Source of the DNA: Streptomyces sp. NBC_01306
GTDB taxonomy: Bacteria > Actinomycetota > Actinomycetes > Streptomycetales > Streptomycetaceae
Assembly (NCBI RefSeq): GCF_026340465.1
Contig: NZ_JAPEPC010000001.1
Location: forward strand, 1,491,501 to 1,555,500
Reading direction: 5' to 3'
Length of the DNA stretch: 64,000 nucleotides
Part shown: piece after piece, positions 1-7,945 of the stretch
How the letters are laid out: each line of letters starts with the position of its first letter
Position numbering within the stretch: position 1 is the first letter of the stretch
Program-made: the position numbers and the translations under genes
The notes under the pieces: model-generated
Seen by the model: the letters and a program-made list of their open reading frames with translations, nothing else
The model's database searches: none
Told to the model about the DNA's origin: nothing

Positions 1-421
1 CGATGACGTGCATCTCGCGGCCGATCCCGGAATCCGACAGCAGTTCCTGGATGTCCAGCAGCCGGCAGGTGTCGCCGTTGATCTGGTACTCGCTGCCGCC
101 ATTGCGGAACATGATCCGGGTAATGGTGACTTCGGCGTACTCGATGGGCAGCACACCGTCGGAGTTGTCGATGGTGAGCGAGACCTCGGCGCGGCCCAGC
201 GGCGGCCGGCCGGTCGTCCCGGCGAAGATGACGTCCTCCATCTTGCCGCCGCGCAGCGATTTGGCGCCCTGCTCCCCCATGACCCAGGAGAGCGCGTCGA
301 CCACGTTGGACTTGCCTGATCCGTTGGGCCCCACGACACAGGTGATGCCGGGCTCGAACCGGAGAGTGGTGGCCGAGGCGAAGGATTTGAACCCGCGGAG
401 GGTCATGGCCTTGAGGTGCAC
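1..421 (-). CDS. smc: chromosome segregation ATPase SMC, N-terminal part (cut by window edge)
   Basis: This is the amino-terminal 140 residues of the SMC condensin, which loops and compacts DNA during chromosome segregation. The GTG start at 421 opens with [16 protein letters not shown], and the Walker A loop GPNGSGKSN lies near residues 30-38. Both are hallmarks of SMC heads. The reading frame is open to the left edge, so the coiled coil, hinge and C-terminal head lie outside the window. The 233 bases between it and the next gene upstream hold a terminator-like hairpin at 562-583, so smc probably has its own promoter there. Confidence 0.95.
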   Translation of the reverse strand, partial: MHLKAMTLRGFKSFASATTLRFEPGITCVVGPNGSGKSNVVDALSWVMGEQGAKSLRGGKMEDVIFAGTTGRPPLGRAEVSLTIDNSDGVLPIEYAEVTITRIMFRNGGSEYQINGDTCRLLDIQELLSDSGIGREMHVI

Positions 422-561
422 GCCGCCGGACTCTACCTTTCACTGCCGGTTTCACCCATGAAGGTGCAGGGCACATCAGACGTTAAAGGAAGCACACGCG
501 GCAGTGCGTGACGGGGCGGGGAGCGACCGGGGGGAAAGAGACAGAAAAGGCAGAAAGAAAG

Positions 562-583
562 AAGGGACGCCGAAGCGTCCCTT
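562..583 (-). terminator. intrinsic terminator of the 71-aa gene
   Basis: A perfect 9-bp stem AAGGGACGC / GCGTCCCTT with a CGAA loop. Read on the minus strand it is followed by a T- and C-rich run, and it lies 71 bases past the stop of the gene at 655-870. It should separate that gene from smc. Confidence 0.7.
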
Positions 584-654
584 GCATATCCTTGCGCATT
601 GGATCTCAAGCGGCTGTACGGATCAGCCCGGCCGGTACCCTTGTGGGGTGCGGG

Positions 655-870
655 TCAGGTGAGCGCAGGCTCCGCCTGGGGTACGTCCATGTCGATACCG
701 TCGAGCAACGAGTCTCCGTGGTGCTGGACTGCGGCGGCCAGCGCGTCGTTCTCGGACTGAATCCGTACGAGCTCGGATTCGAGGTCCTGGACGCGCTGCT
801 GAAGCCGTCGCATCTCGGAGAGAAGTCGCGGGTCGGAACCGCCGACGTAACCGAGAAGCGCCTTTGCCAT
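655..870 (-). CDS. small conserved actinobacterial protein of unknown function (71 aa)
   Basis: The ATG at 870 has a GGAGGA ribosome site 12 bases upstream. The protein begins MAKALLGYVGGSDPRLLSEM and continues as one charged amphipathic helix (roughly residues 15-55, heptad-like RRLQQRVQDLESELVRIQ), so a short coiled coil is likely. I do not recognise a named family. Its place immediately upstream of smc and the hydrophobic N-terminal patch suggest a small cytoplasmic or membrane-peripheral oligomer, but no function can be assigned from the sequence. Confidence 0.75.
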   Translation of the reverse strand: MAKALLGYVGGSDPRLLSEMRRLQQRVQDLESELVRIQSENDALAAAVQHHGDSLLDGIDMDVPQAEPALT

Positions 871-1261
871 GATGGATGGTCCTCCACACTGAGTGACCGA
901 CCGAAGAGTGGTGGGTCGTAGGGGGAATCGCACCCGCGGAACTCGGCAGCCTCTGTCTTCTCTGCTGTTTTCTCTGCGTTTCTCGCTGCCGAGCAGCTGA
1001 GGTGCGCGGGGCTTCCAGAGTCTCACCAAAAAGTTTGACGGTCAACACGATCACACCCCGTATCGATGGGCAGACCCGGGGGCACACGCCGGACGATGTC
1101 CGGTGCGGCTCTCCTGCGGGGCCCAGGGGGCGTGGAGATCATTCCTACTGCGGCAGCCTGGCACGGAGAGCGCTTCTTGGCAACCACCAGGCATTTTCTG
1201 CCTCACACATATGTCAGAGGCAGATCGGCGGGGCCCCCGGCCACCGCCGGGACCGGGCGCG
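871..1261. other. 391-base noncoding stretch with two inverted repeats
   Basis: No convincing gene is seen. It holds the leader of the 71-aa gene and the 3' region of the acylphosphatase gene. CTCGGCAGC (942-950) and GCTGCCGAG (985-993) form an inverted repeat across a pyrimidine-rich spacer. TCTGCCTC (1197-1204) and GAGGCAGA (1217-1224) form an 8-bp hairpin 38 bases beyond the acylphosphatase stop, and CCCGGC/GCCGGG (1236-1251) forms a second one. The last two may act as transcription terminators on the minus strand. Confidence 0.5.
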
Positions 1262-1543
1262 TCAGCGGATCTCGAAGGTCTGGTAGATGTGCCGCGGAGT
1301 GTCCCAGATCTCACTGACACCGTCGACGCGGCCGGGTGTGTCGGACGACCTCAGCCACTCCAGGAGAAGGTCGCACTTCTCCCGCGGTCCTTCGGCGACG
1401 ACCTGCACCCTGCCGTCCTCCAGATTGAGGGCGAATCCGGTGAGCCCACCGATCCGCAGGGCGTTCGCCCTGGTGAACCAGCGGAACCCCACGCCCTGGA
1501 CCTTGCCGCGCACCCAGGCGGCGAGCCGTACATCTTCGTTCAT
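1262..1543 (-). CDS. acyP: acylphosphatase
   Basis: A 93-aa enzyme that hydrolyses the carboxyl-phosphate bond of acylphosphates in the cytoplasm. The family signature [11 protein letters not shown] carries the phosphate-binding loop and catalytic Arg21. Asn40 in [11 protein letters not shown] is the second catalytic residue. The length is that of the family (about 90 aa) and the whole chain is one acylphosphatase domain. It is encoded alone on the minus strand, divergent from the CAP-domain gene, with about 130 bases between the starts. Confidence 0.93.
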   Translation of the reverse strand: MNEDVRLAAWVRGKVQGVGFRWFTRANALRIGGLTGFALNLEDGRVQVVAEGPREKCDLLLEWLRSSDTPGRVDGVSEIWDTPRHIYQTFEIR

Positions 1544-1676
1544 GTCTGCACGCTAACCGGCCAATCACCCCGGCAGCACTTCGCCCCCACGGCCCATCCG
1601 CTACAGTCCCTGGCCATTGAGCTTCACCTGTACGGGTGAGTCACGCCGACGCCGAGCACGAGGAAGGGCACCGCGC

Positions 1677-2564
1677 ATGGGACGCCACAGCCGCTCCGCC
1701 GCAGCCGGTTCCGCCACCGTTGATGATCCGGCGGCCTCCGGGACCCGGCGGCGGAACCGGGCCCACGGCAAGGGCCGGGGCTCCACACCTCTGCGCACCG
1801 GGCTGCTGGGCGTGTCGGCGGCCGTCGCGGTGGGCGCCGTGGCGATGGCATCGGGGCTGCTGCCCGGCGGCGACACCTACACGGTGGGCGGCTCGGGCGG
1901 CAGTGACCAGGTCCGCGCCGACGGCGTACCCGACCTCCAGACCCAGGGCGGATCGTCGGCCACACCCGCATCGGACACCCCGCCCGCACCGGCCGGTCCG
2001 GCAACCGCCCGCGCACACGCCCCGTCGGCCTCGCCGTCCGCGCACAAGCCGAAGGCTCCCGCCGTACCGTCGCAGCGGAAGAAGAGCGCCCCCGCGTCGC
2101 CCAGCACGGCACCGGCCCGGACGGCGGCGCCCGGTGCGACGCCCCGGCACACCGAGTCCGCCCACACCGAAGCGGCCACCAGTGCCGAGAGCAGCGCGGC
2201 CGCGGCGGTTCTCAGCCTGGTCAATCAGCAGCGGGCCCAGGCCGGTTGCCGGCCGGTGCGGGCCGATACGGGGCTCGCCTCGCTGGCCGGGGCCTTCAGT
2301 GCCGAGATGGCGTCCCGGGGCTTCTTCGACCACACCGATCCCGACGGGGCCACCCCGTGGGACCGGGCGGACAAGGCGGGCGTGAAGGGCCTGGGCGGCG
2401 AGAACATCGCACGCGGCCAGGCCGACGCCGCCGCCGTGATGGACTCCTGGATGCACAGCCCGGGCCACCGCGCGAACATACTCAACTGCGACTTCACGAC
2501 GCTCGGCGTCGGCGTCCACTTCGGCCCGGGCGGGCCCTGGTGGACCCAGGACTTCGGCTACTGA
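1677..2564 (+). CDS. secreted or membrane-anchored CAP (SCP/PR1-like) domain protein
   Basis: A 295-aa protein starting at the ATG at 1677, chosen because GAGGAAGG lies about 10 bases upstream. A basic N-terminus is followed by one hydrophobic segment (LLGVSAAVAVGAVAMASGLL, about residues 42-62), which is either a signal peptide or an uncleaved anchor. Next comes an Ala/Pro/Ser-rich linker to about residue 165. The C-terminal 120 residues are a CAP domain with AAAVLSLVNQQRAQAG, FFDHTDPDG, GENIARG and the closing MHSPGHRANILN. The His residues of HTDP and GHR belong to the CAP cavity. Its substrate is unknown. Such proteins act outside the cell. Confidence 0.85.
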   Translation: MGRHSRSAAAGSATVDDPAASGTRRRNRAHGKGRGSTPLRTGLLGVSAAVAVGAVAMASGLLPGGDTYTVGGSGGSDQVRADGVPDLQTQGGSSATPASDTPPAPAGPATARAHAPSASPSAHKPKAPAVPSQRKKSAPASPSTAPARTAAPGATPRHTESAHTEAATSAESSAAAAVLSLVNQQRAQAGCRPVRADTGLASLAGAFSAEMASRGFFDHTDPDGATPWDRADKAGVKGLGGENIARGQADAAAVMDSWMHSPGHRANILNCDFTTLGVGVHFGPGGPWWTQDFGY

Positions 2565-2567
2565 GCC

Positions 2568-2592
2568 GGTCCGGCCGGTGAGCGGCCGGACC
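2568..2592. terminator. terminator hairpin between convergent CAP gene and mutM
   Basis: GGTCCGGCCG / CGGCCGGACC is a perfect 10-bp stem with a 5-base loop. It begins 4 bases after the CAP gene stop and lies about 40 bases beyond the mutM stop. It can serve both strands, and has no U-tract, as is common in streptomycetes. Confidence 0.55.
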
Positions 2593-2633
2593 CCGGCCCG
2601 GCAACGCGGCCGGGCATTCGCCCGGGCACCCGG

Positions 2634-3548
2634 TCAGCCGCGCGGTCCGGCGGGCGGGCGCTGGCAGCGCGGGCAGAAGTAGCTGGACCGGTTCATCCAG
2701 GGCCGGCGGCGCATGGGGGTGCCGCAGCGGCGGCACGGCTCGTCCTCCCGCCCGTAGGCGTCCAGCGACCGGTCGAAGTATCCGGATTCGCCGTTCACAT
2801 TGACGTAGAGGCTGTCGAAGCTGGTGCCGCCCACGGCGAGGGCCTGGTTCATCACATCCCGCACATGGCCGAGGAGTTCCGTGGTCCGGGGGCGGGTGAG
2901 CGTGGCGGTGGGGCGCTCGTAGTGCAGCCGCGCACGCCAGAGCGCCTCGTCCGCGTAGATGTTGCCGACCCCGCTGATCAGCGACTGGTCGAGCAGGGCG
3001 CGCTTGATGGTGGTGCGGCGCAGCCGGAGCGCCGAGTGGAACGCGGCGTCGTCGAACTCCTCGTCCAGCGGGTCGCGGGCGATGTGCGCGATGACGTCGG
3101 GCAGCCCGTCGGGGGTGTTCGGGTGCAGCGAGAGCCCGCCGAAGGTCCGCTGGTCCACGAAGCGCAGCTCGGTGCCCTCGATGTCGTCGAACCGGATCCG
3201 GATCCGCAGGTGCTTCTCGTCGGGCACCGCTTCGGGCTGGACCAGGAGCTGCCCGCTCATCCCGAGATGGCCGAGGACCGAGTACGCGGCCCCGGGCTCC
3301 CCGCCGGTGGAGTCGGCAGCGGCGGTGTCCGTGGCGGGCACGTCCTCCAGCGGCAGCCAGAGGTACTTCCCCCGGCGGCGGGCCACGCCGAACCGGTGTC
3401 CGCGCAGAGCCGTGGCGAAGTCATCGCCGCCCGCGGTGTGACGGCGTACCGCTCGGGGGTGCAGCACCTGCACATCGGCGACGGTACGGCCGGAGACCCA
3501 GCGTTCCAGTCCGCGCCGTACGACTTCGACCTCGGGCGACTCGGGCAC
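2634..3548 (-). CDS. mutM: bifunctional DNA-formamidopyrimidine glycosylase / AP lyase
   Basis: Removes oxidised purines such as 8-oxoguanine and cleaves the abasic site. The GTG start at 3548 gives PESPEVE at the mature N-terminus: Pro2 is the Schiff-base nucleophile and Glu3 the general acid. The helix-two-turn-helix region includes [18 protein letters not shown]. The C-terminal zinc finger is CRRCGT...FCPRCQR with four cysteines, so this should be an active 304-aa enzyme. It lies 130 bases downstream of rnc on the same strand, separated by a hairpin, so it may be read from rnc or from a local promoter. Confidence 0.93.
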   Translation of the reverse strand: MPESPEVEVVRRGLERWVSGRTVADVQVLHPRAVRRHTAGGDDFATALRGHRFGVARRRGKYLWLPLEDVPATDTAAADSTGGEPGAAYSVLGHLGMSGQLLVQPEAVPDEKHLRIRIRFDDIEGTELRFVDQRTFGGLSLHPNTPDGLPDVIAHIARDPLDEEFDDAAFHSALRLRRTTIKRALLDQSLISGVGNIYADEALWRARLHYERPTATLTRPRTTELLGHVRDVMNQALAVGGTSFDSLYVNVNGESGYFDRSLDAYGREDEPCRRCGTPMRRRPWMNRSSYFCPRCQRPPAGPRG

Positions 3549-3636
3549 GCTGCTCCTCAGGGGTGGATCACCGGTGAACGGTGAAGAGGCTGAGAGGGAC
3601 CATAAAAAGAACAATGGAAAAGAACCACGAAAAGAA

Positions 3637-3664
3637 CCGCCCGCCCCCCGGAGGGGACGGGCGG
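3637..3664 (-). terminator. terminator-like hairpin after rnc
   Basis: CCGCCCGCCCC pairs with GGGGACGGGCGG (one bulged A) around a CCGGA loop. On the minus strand it is followed by a strongly T-rich tract. It lies just past the rnc stop at 3679, so it should reduce readthrough into mutM. Confidence 0.6.
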
Positions 3665-3678
3665 GGAAAGAACCGGCG

Positions 3679-4482
3679 TCAGGCCGAGGCCGTGCCGGCG
3701 GCCGGAGCCGAAGAGGTGTCGGCGTCCTCTCCGTGGGCGGCGGGGGCGGTCTCGGCCGCCACCGCGCGCTCTTCCGCCGCGGCGCTGATCGCACGCCACG
3801 CGGACTCCGCCGCCTGCTGTTCCGCTTCCTTCTTGCTGCGGCCGGTGCCGGTGCCGTACGAGACACCACCGACGCGAGCGGCAGCGGTGAAGGTCTTCTC
3901 GTGGTCCGGACCGGTCTCACTGACCAGGTACTCCGGGACCCCGAGGCCTTCGCTTGCGGTGAGTTCCTGGAGGCTGGTCTTCCAGTCCAGGCCCGCACCG
4001 AGGTTGGAGGACAGCTCGATGAGGGGGTCGAAGAGCCGGTGCACCAGCTCGGACGCCGCTTCGAGGCCCTGATCCAGATAGACGGCGCCGATCACCGCTT
4101 CGAGGGTGTCGGCGAGGATGGATGCCTTGTCCCGCCCGCCCGTGCCTTCTTCGCCCCGGCCGAGCCGGATGAAGAGACCGAGTTCGAGCCCACGGCTCAC
4201 CCCTGCGAGCGCACGCGAATTCACCACTGCCGCCCGGAGCTTGGCCAGCTGGCCCTCCGGGAGATCGGGGTGGGTGCGATAGAGCGTGTCCGTGACCACC
4301 AGGCCGAGCACCGAGTCCCCGAGGAACTCCAGCCGCTCGTTGGTGGGCAGACCGCCGTTCTCGTACGCGTACGAACGGTGGGTCAGCGCACGCACCAGAA
4401 GGGCGGACTCGAGTGTGTACCCGAGCCGCCCTTCCAGAAGCGTGTGGGACGAGGCATTGTCCGTCTTGTTGACGTCAGACAT
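3679..4482 (-). CDS. rnc: ribonuclease III
   Basis: Double-strand-specific endoribonuclease for rRNA and mRNA processing. In S. coelicolor this gene is absB and affects antibiotic production. The ATG at 4482 is preceded by GAGAGG. The RNase III signature [18 protein letters not shown] carries the catalytic Glu and Asp, the second acidic pair is in [14 protein letters not shown], and the C-terminal third is a double-stranded-RNA-binding domain ([16 protein letters not shown]...[16 protein letters not shown]). A low-complexity Ala-rich tail of about 30 residues closes the 267-aa chain. It is translated after rpmF, 19 bases away, so DUF177-rpmF-rnc look like one operon. Confidence 0.95.
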   Translation of the reverse strand: MSDVNKTDNASSHTLLEGRLGYTLESALLVRALTHRSYAYENGGLPTNERLEFLGDSVLGLVVTDTLYRTHPDLPEGQLAKLRAAVVNSRALAGVSRGLELGLFIRLGRGEEGTGGRDKASILADTLEAVIGAVYLDQGLEAASELVHRLFDPLIELSSNLGAGLDWKTSLQELTASEGLGVPEYLVSETGPDHEKTFTAAARVGGVSYGTGTGRSKKEAEQQAAESAWRAISAAAEERAVAAETAPAAHGEDADTSSAPAAGTASA

Positions 4483-4501
4483 TGCGCCTCTCACCAGCCG
4501 C

Positions 4502-4675
4502 TCAGACCTCGAGGACCTGGCGCTTGTTGTAGGTGCCGCAGCTCGGGCACGCGATGTGCTGGAGCTTCGGCTCCTGGCAGCGCTCGCACGCAACCAGGGT
4601 GGGGACCGCAGCCTTCCACTGCGACCGGCGGTGGCGCGTGTTGCTGCGCGACATCTTCCGCTTCGGAACAGCCAC
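4502..4675 (-). CDS. rpmF: 50S ribosomal protein L32
   Basis: A 57-aa ribosomal protein beginning [17 protein letters not shown], which is typical of L32. Two cysteine pairs (CERCQE and CPSCGTYN) form a zinc ribbon, so this is the zinc-binding (C+) form. The GTG start is 2 bases from the upstream DUF177 stop, which implies translational coupling. The pairing of a YceD/DUF177 protein with rpmF is conserved in many bacteria. Confidence 0.97.
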   Translation of the reverse strand: MAVPKRKMSRSNTRHRRSQWKAAVPTLVACERCQEPKLQHIACPSCGTYNKRQVLEV

Positions 4676-4677
4676 GG

Positions 4678-5322
4678 CTACTTCTCCTGCTTCTCGTCGA
4701 CGCCAGGTTCGGCGCCGTCAACGTTGTCCTTCTCGCCGACCTGGCCGGTCCCGACGAGTCCCTGCAGCGCCGCCCAACGTGCGTCGACGGCGTCATGGTG
4801 GTGACCGGGTTCGTCGTCCAGCCTGATTCCGCATTCGGAACACAGGCCGGCGCAATCCTCCCGGCACACCGGCTGCATCGGCAGTGCGAGCACCACCGCA
4901 TCACGCAGCACTGGTTCGAGGTCGAACAAGCCGTCCTCAAGGGGGGTGATTTCCTCGTCCTCGTCGTCGGCACTGTCAGCCGGGTCCGCCTTCTTGCTGC
5001 GGCCCCGGTCGTCGGCTTCGGGGTACGAGAACATCTCCTGGAAATCCGCTTCGAGCTCTCGCTCCAGCGGCTCCAGACACCTTACGCACTCCCCCTTGGC
5101 GGCTGAACGGGCGGTGCCTGTGACAAGCACCCCGTCCATGACCGACTCAAGGCGGAGCTGCAGTTCTACGGGAGTGCCTTCCGGCACTCCGATGACCCCG
5201 TCGATGCCGAGGTCCTTGGGAGCTGCGACCGAGCGGGTAAGCCGCTGGAGCGCACCGGGACGCCGGCCCAGCTCGTGTGTGTCGAACACGAGGGGGTTGC
5301 GGTGGTCGAGGCGGGCGTTCAG
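4678..5322 (-). CDS. YceD/DUF177 family protein (23S rRNA accumulation protein)
   Basis: A 214-aa DUF177 protein. The YceD family is linked to large-subunit rRNA accumulation and is co-transcribed with rpmF. The conserved core is visible as [22 protein letters not shown] and the C-terminal [18 protein letters not shown], which has zinc-ribbon-like cysteines. An acidic insert ([10 protein letters not shown]) lies between them. The best start is a CTG at 5322, just after AGGAAGAGCC and directly before [20 protein letters not shown]. No ATG or GTG fits between the ribosome site and the conserved N-terminus. An upstream ATG at 5472 in the same frame would add 50 residues that do not look like the family. 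Confidence 0.85.
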   Translation of the reverse strand: MNARLDHRNPLVFDTHELGRRPGALQRLTRSVAAPKDLGIDGVIGVPEGTPVELQLRLESVMDGVLVTGTARSAAKGECVRCLEPLERELEADFQEMFSYPEADDRGRSKKADPADSADDEDEEITPLEDGLFDLEPVLRDAVVLALPMQPVCREDCAGLCSECGIRLDDEPGHHHDAVDARWAALQGLVGTGQVGEKDNVDGAEPGVDEKQEK

Positions 5323-5505
5323 GGCTCTTCCTGCTTTCGGATCGCTGAAGACTGGGGAATGAGGCGCCGCCTCGTCGGGAACCGTCCGGAGACCATCGGA
5401 ACGGGCAGCGCAGATCGCGGAGGTACGGGCGACCGAAGAGCCAGGATACTGGACCGGCCGCCGTAGACCCAATCGGCCCCTTCGGGCCTCCGGGCCCCCC
5501 GGCCC

Positions 5506-6690
5506 TCAGCGCCCCTGTTCGTACTCGCGCAGCTGATCCAGGTTGATCATGCTGGTGTCGAAGAGACTGGTCTCGTCGAGAGCACCCTGCTGCTGGGGGT
5601 GGGGCGGCTGCTGGGGATGGGGCGGCTGCATCTGGTCGGGCCCCGGGTAGCCGTACCCGTCCTGCTGGGGCTGCTGCTGGTATGCGTACGGGTCCTGCTG
5701 GTACGCGTACTGCTGCTGCTGGTACGCGTACGGGTCCTGGGGCTGCTGCTGGTAGCCGTACGGGTCGTACATCTGCTGGACCGGCTCCTGGACCGGCATG
5801 TCGGCGAGGTGCTGCGGCGGCTCGTCCGGCGACAGCTGGGCGGCCATCGGGGCAGGTGACGCCTGGACGGGCACCTGGACTGCCGCCGGGGCCTGCGGCT
5901 CCGCCAGGTCCGAGAGGAAGTCGGCGTCACTGCTGTGCCTGCGGCCCATCTCGTCCTGCTCGGCCATGTGCACGCCCAGCTCGTCCGACGCGACCCGGCC
6001 GTGCAGTTTCTGCCGGCCGCGCCCCACCGCTTCGAGGGTCTTGGCCATCACGGCCTCGAAGGCTCCGAGCTTGGTGTCGACGTACTCGTCGGCGCGCATC
6101 CGGAGCGTCTCGGGGTCCTGGCTGCGCTCCGGCGCCTCCGGGTCCTCGTAACCCTCGTCGTCCAGGCCAGGACCGCGGCCGAGCAGCTTCTCGCGGCCCC
6201 GGTCGACGGAGCCGATGGTCTTGGTGAGGACGACTTCGAAGTTCGCCAGCTTGGAGTCGACGTAGTCGTCGGCCTCGGCGCGGATCTCCTCGGCCTCCCG
6301 CCGGGCCTCGGCGAGCACCCGGTCGGCCTCGTCCTGGGACTGCCGGGCGACCTCGGTGTCGGAGATGAGGGAGCCGCGCTGGGCGTGCGCCGCCTCGATG
6401 ATCCGCTCGGCCTCGTCACGGGCCTGCTCGACCAGCTGCTCACGGCCGCCGATCAGCTCCTCGGCCTGCGCGAGAGAGCCCGGCAGGGCCTCGCGCACCT
6501 CCTGGAGCATCGCCAGCAGCTCGGCGCGGTTGACCACGCAGGAGGCCGACATGGGCATGGACCTGGCACTGCCGACCGTGTCGACGATCTCGTCCAGCTT
6601 CTTCTGCACGTCCACCGTGGGCGCCACCTGTTCTTCCGGCCTGGAGACGGACGGGGACGACTGTACGGCCAGTCGGCGCCCGCCCGACAC
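5506..6690 (-). CDS. coiled-coil cell-division-initiation-like protein with Gln/Tyr-rich tail
   Basis: A 394-aa cytoplasmic protein. Residues about 25-230 are almost uninterrupted charged helix (EQARDEAERIIEAAHAQRG, RVLAEARREAEEIRAEADDY), the reason such proteins are often labelled DivIVA-like or ATP-synthase-b-like. Two similar blocks, DDYVDSKLANFEVVLTKTI and ADEYVDTKLGAFEAVMAKTL, are an internal repeat. The C-terminal third is a Pro/Gln/Tyr-rich low-complexity region with recurring DPYAYQQQ, ending in a conserved-looking SLFDTSMINLDQLREYEQGR. A GTG at 6690 is the longest start. A GTG at 6615 (VDVQKKLDEIV) matches better the start I recall for this family. It lies between coaD and the DUF177-rpmF-rnc group. 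Its exact role is not known. Confidence 0.75.
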   Translation of the reverse strand: MSGGRRLAVQSSPSVSRPEEQVAPTVDVQKKLDEIVDTVGSARSMPMSASCVVNRAELLAMLQEVREALPGSLAQAEELIGGREQLVEQARDEAERIIEAAHAQRGSLISDTEVARQSQDEADRVLAEARREAEEIRAEADDYVDSKLANFEVVLTKTIGSVDRGREKLLGRGPGLDDEGYEDPEAPERSQDPETLRMRADEYVDTKLGAFEAVMAKTLEAVGRGRQKLHGRVASDELGVHMAEQDEMGRRHSSDADFLSDLAEPQAPAAVQVPVQASPAPMAAQLSPDEPPQHLADMPVQEPVQQMYDPYGYQQQPQDPYAYQQQQYAYQQDPYAYQQQPQQDGYGYPGPDQMQPPHPQQPPHPQQQGALDETSLFDTSMINLDQLREYEQGR

Positions 6691-6734
6691 CTGGTGACGG
6701 TCCGTCAGTTCAACCCGGCGCCGTCATGCGGCCC

Positions 6735-7256
6735 TTATCCGGCTTCCCGCTTCTCGCGGAGGCGCTGCGTCAGGGCCTCGGAGACCAGCGGAGGCAGCAG
6801 GTGCGAGACGTCGCCGCCCCAGGTCGCGACCTCCTTGACCAGGCTGGAGGAGAGGAAGCTGTAGGTCGGGTTGGTGGGGACGAACAGCGTCTCGACCCCC
6901 GAGAGACCGTTGTTCATCTGGGCCATCTGCAGCTCGTAGTCGAAGTCGCTGACCGCGCGGAGGCCCTTCACGATGGCCGGGATGTCGCGCTGTTTGCAGA
7001 AGTCGACGAGAAGACCGTGGAACGACTCGACCTCGACGTTCCCGAAATCGGCCGTGACCTGGCGGATCAGGTCCATCCGCTCTTCGACGGAGAACAGGCC
7101 GTGCTTCGACTGGTTGATCATCACAGCCACATGCACGACGTCGTACAGCTTGGAGGCACGGCCAATGATGTCGAGGTGTCCATTGGTGATGGGGTCGAAT
7201 GACCCCGGACAGACGGCGCGGCGCAACTGAAGTCCCTCGCTCCCGGGTCCGGTCAT
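6735..7256 (-). CDS. coaD: pantetheine-phosphate adenylyltransferase
   Basis: Transfers AMP from ATP to 4'-phosphopantetheine, the penultimate step of coenzyme A synthesis. The nucleotidyltransferase motif is PGSFDPITNGHLDII, with the TNGH active-site His. The C-terminal ATP-binding motif is SFLSSSLVKEVA. The ATG at 7256 overlaps the rsmD stop in ATGA, so the two are translationally coupled. The 173-aa length is normal with a short N-terminal extension before the core. The rsmD-coaD order is widely conserved. Confidence 0.95.
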   Translation of the reverse strand: MTGPGSEGLQLRRAVCPGSFDPITNGHLDIIGRASKLYDVVHVAVMINQSKHGLFSVEERMDLIRQVTADFGNVEVESFHGLLVDFCKQRDIPAIVKGLRAVSDFDYELQMAQMNNGLSGVETLFVPTNPTYSFLSSSLVKEVATWGGDVSHLLPPLVSEALTQRLREKREAG

Positions 7257-7837
7257 CGTGCGTCTTCGCACGTAGAGGCGGCGCGACCGTACCAAAGCGT
7301 GGCCTCGCCGTACCGGCGGGCCCGCAGCGGCTCAAATCCCTTGGGCCACTTGAACTCTCCGCCTCTTGTGCTCCGTTCCACCGTGACGAGCGCGTCGCCG
7401 GTGAGCCAGCCCTGAGCACCGATTGTGAGCAGGATCTCGCGAAGATCGTCATCGGTGACGGCGTACGGCGGATCGAGGAAAACCACGTCGTACGGGGAGT
7501 CCGGCGCCGGTCCTGTCACGATCTGCTCGGCTTTGCCCGTCCGCACTTCCGCACCAGGGAGACCGAGCGTACGGACGTTGTCGCGGACCGTGGCCACCGC
7601 CCGTGCGTCCGCCTCGACGAGCAGCGCGTGCGCAGCGCCACGGGAGAGCGCCTCCAGGCCGACGGCGCCCGACCCTGCGTACAGATCGGCGATCCGGGTT
7701 CCGTCCAGGGTGCCGAGCAGCGCCTCCCAGGTGGAGAAGAGCCCTTCGCGCGCACGGTCGGATGTGGGGCGGGTGCCGTTGCCCGGCGGTACGGCGAGGC
7801 GGCGCCCGCCGGCCGTACCGGCGATCACGCGGGTCAT
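7253..7837 (-). CDS. rsmD: 16S rRNA (guanine(966)-N2)-methyltransferase
   Basis: SAM-dependent methyltransferase acting on the small-subunit rRNA. The opening MTRVIAGTAGGRRL, the SAM-binding loop LYAGSGAVGLEALSRGA and the catalytic VFLDPPY motif (an N-x-x-Y/DPPY type amino-methylase) identify it. It has 194 residues, slightly longer than the family norm. The stop overlaps the coaD start. Downstream of recG with a hairpin between, it probably has its own promoter near 7840-7910. Confidence 0.93.
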   Translation of the reverse strand: MTRVIAGTAGGRRLAVPPGNGTRPTSDRAREGLFSTWEALLGTLDGTRIADLYAGSGAVGLEALSRGAAHALLVEADARAVATVRDNVRTLGLPGAEVRTGKAEQIVTGPAPDSPYDVVFLDPPYAVTDDDLREILLTIGAQGWLTGDALVTVERSTRGGEFKWPKGFEPLRARRYGEATLWYGRAASTCEDAR

Positions 7838-7916
7838 CTCGGTCCTTGTCCTTCTCGATGGGCGGATACTCGGTGGGCGGAACTCAGCAGGTGGAACTCG
7901 GTGGGCGGAGCCGGTC

Positions 7917-7941
7917 CTGGCCGGGCTCCTGTCCCGGCCAG
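7917..7941 (-). terminator. recG terminator hairpin
   Basis: A perfect 9-bp stem CTGGCCGGG / CCCGGCCAG with a 7-base loop, starting 4 bases after the recG stop. It has no U-tract. The adjoining bases 7860-7910 carry a repeated GGTGGGCGGA/GGTGGAACTC motif with no visible role. Confidence 0.55.
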
Positions 7942-7945
7942 TCTC

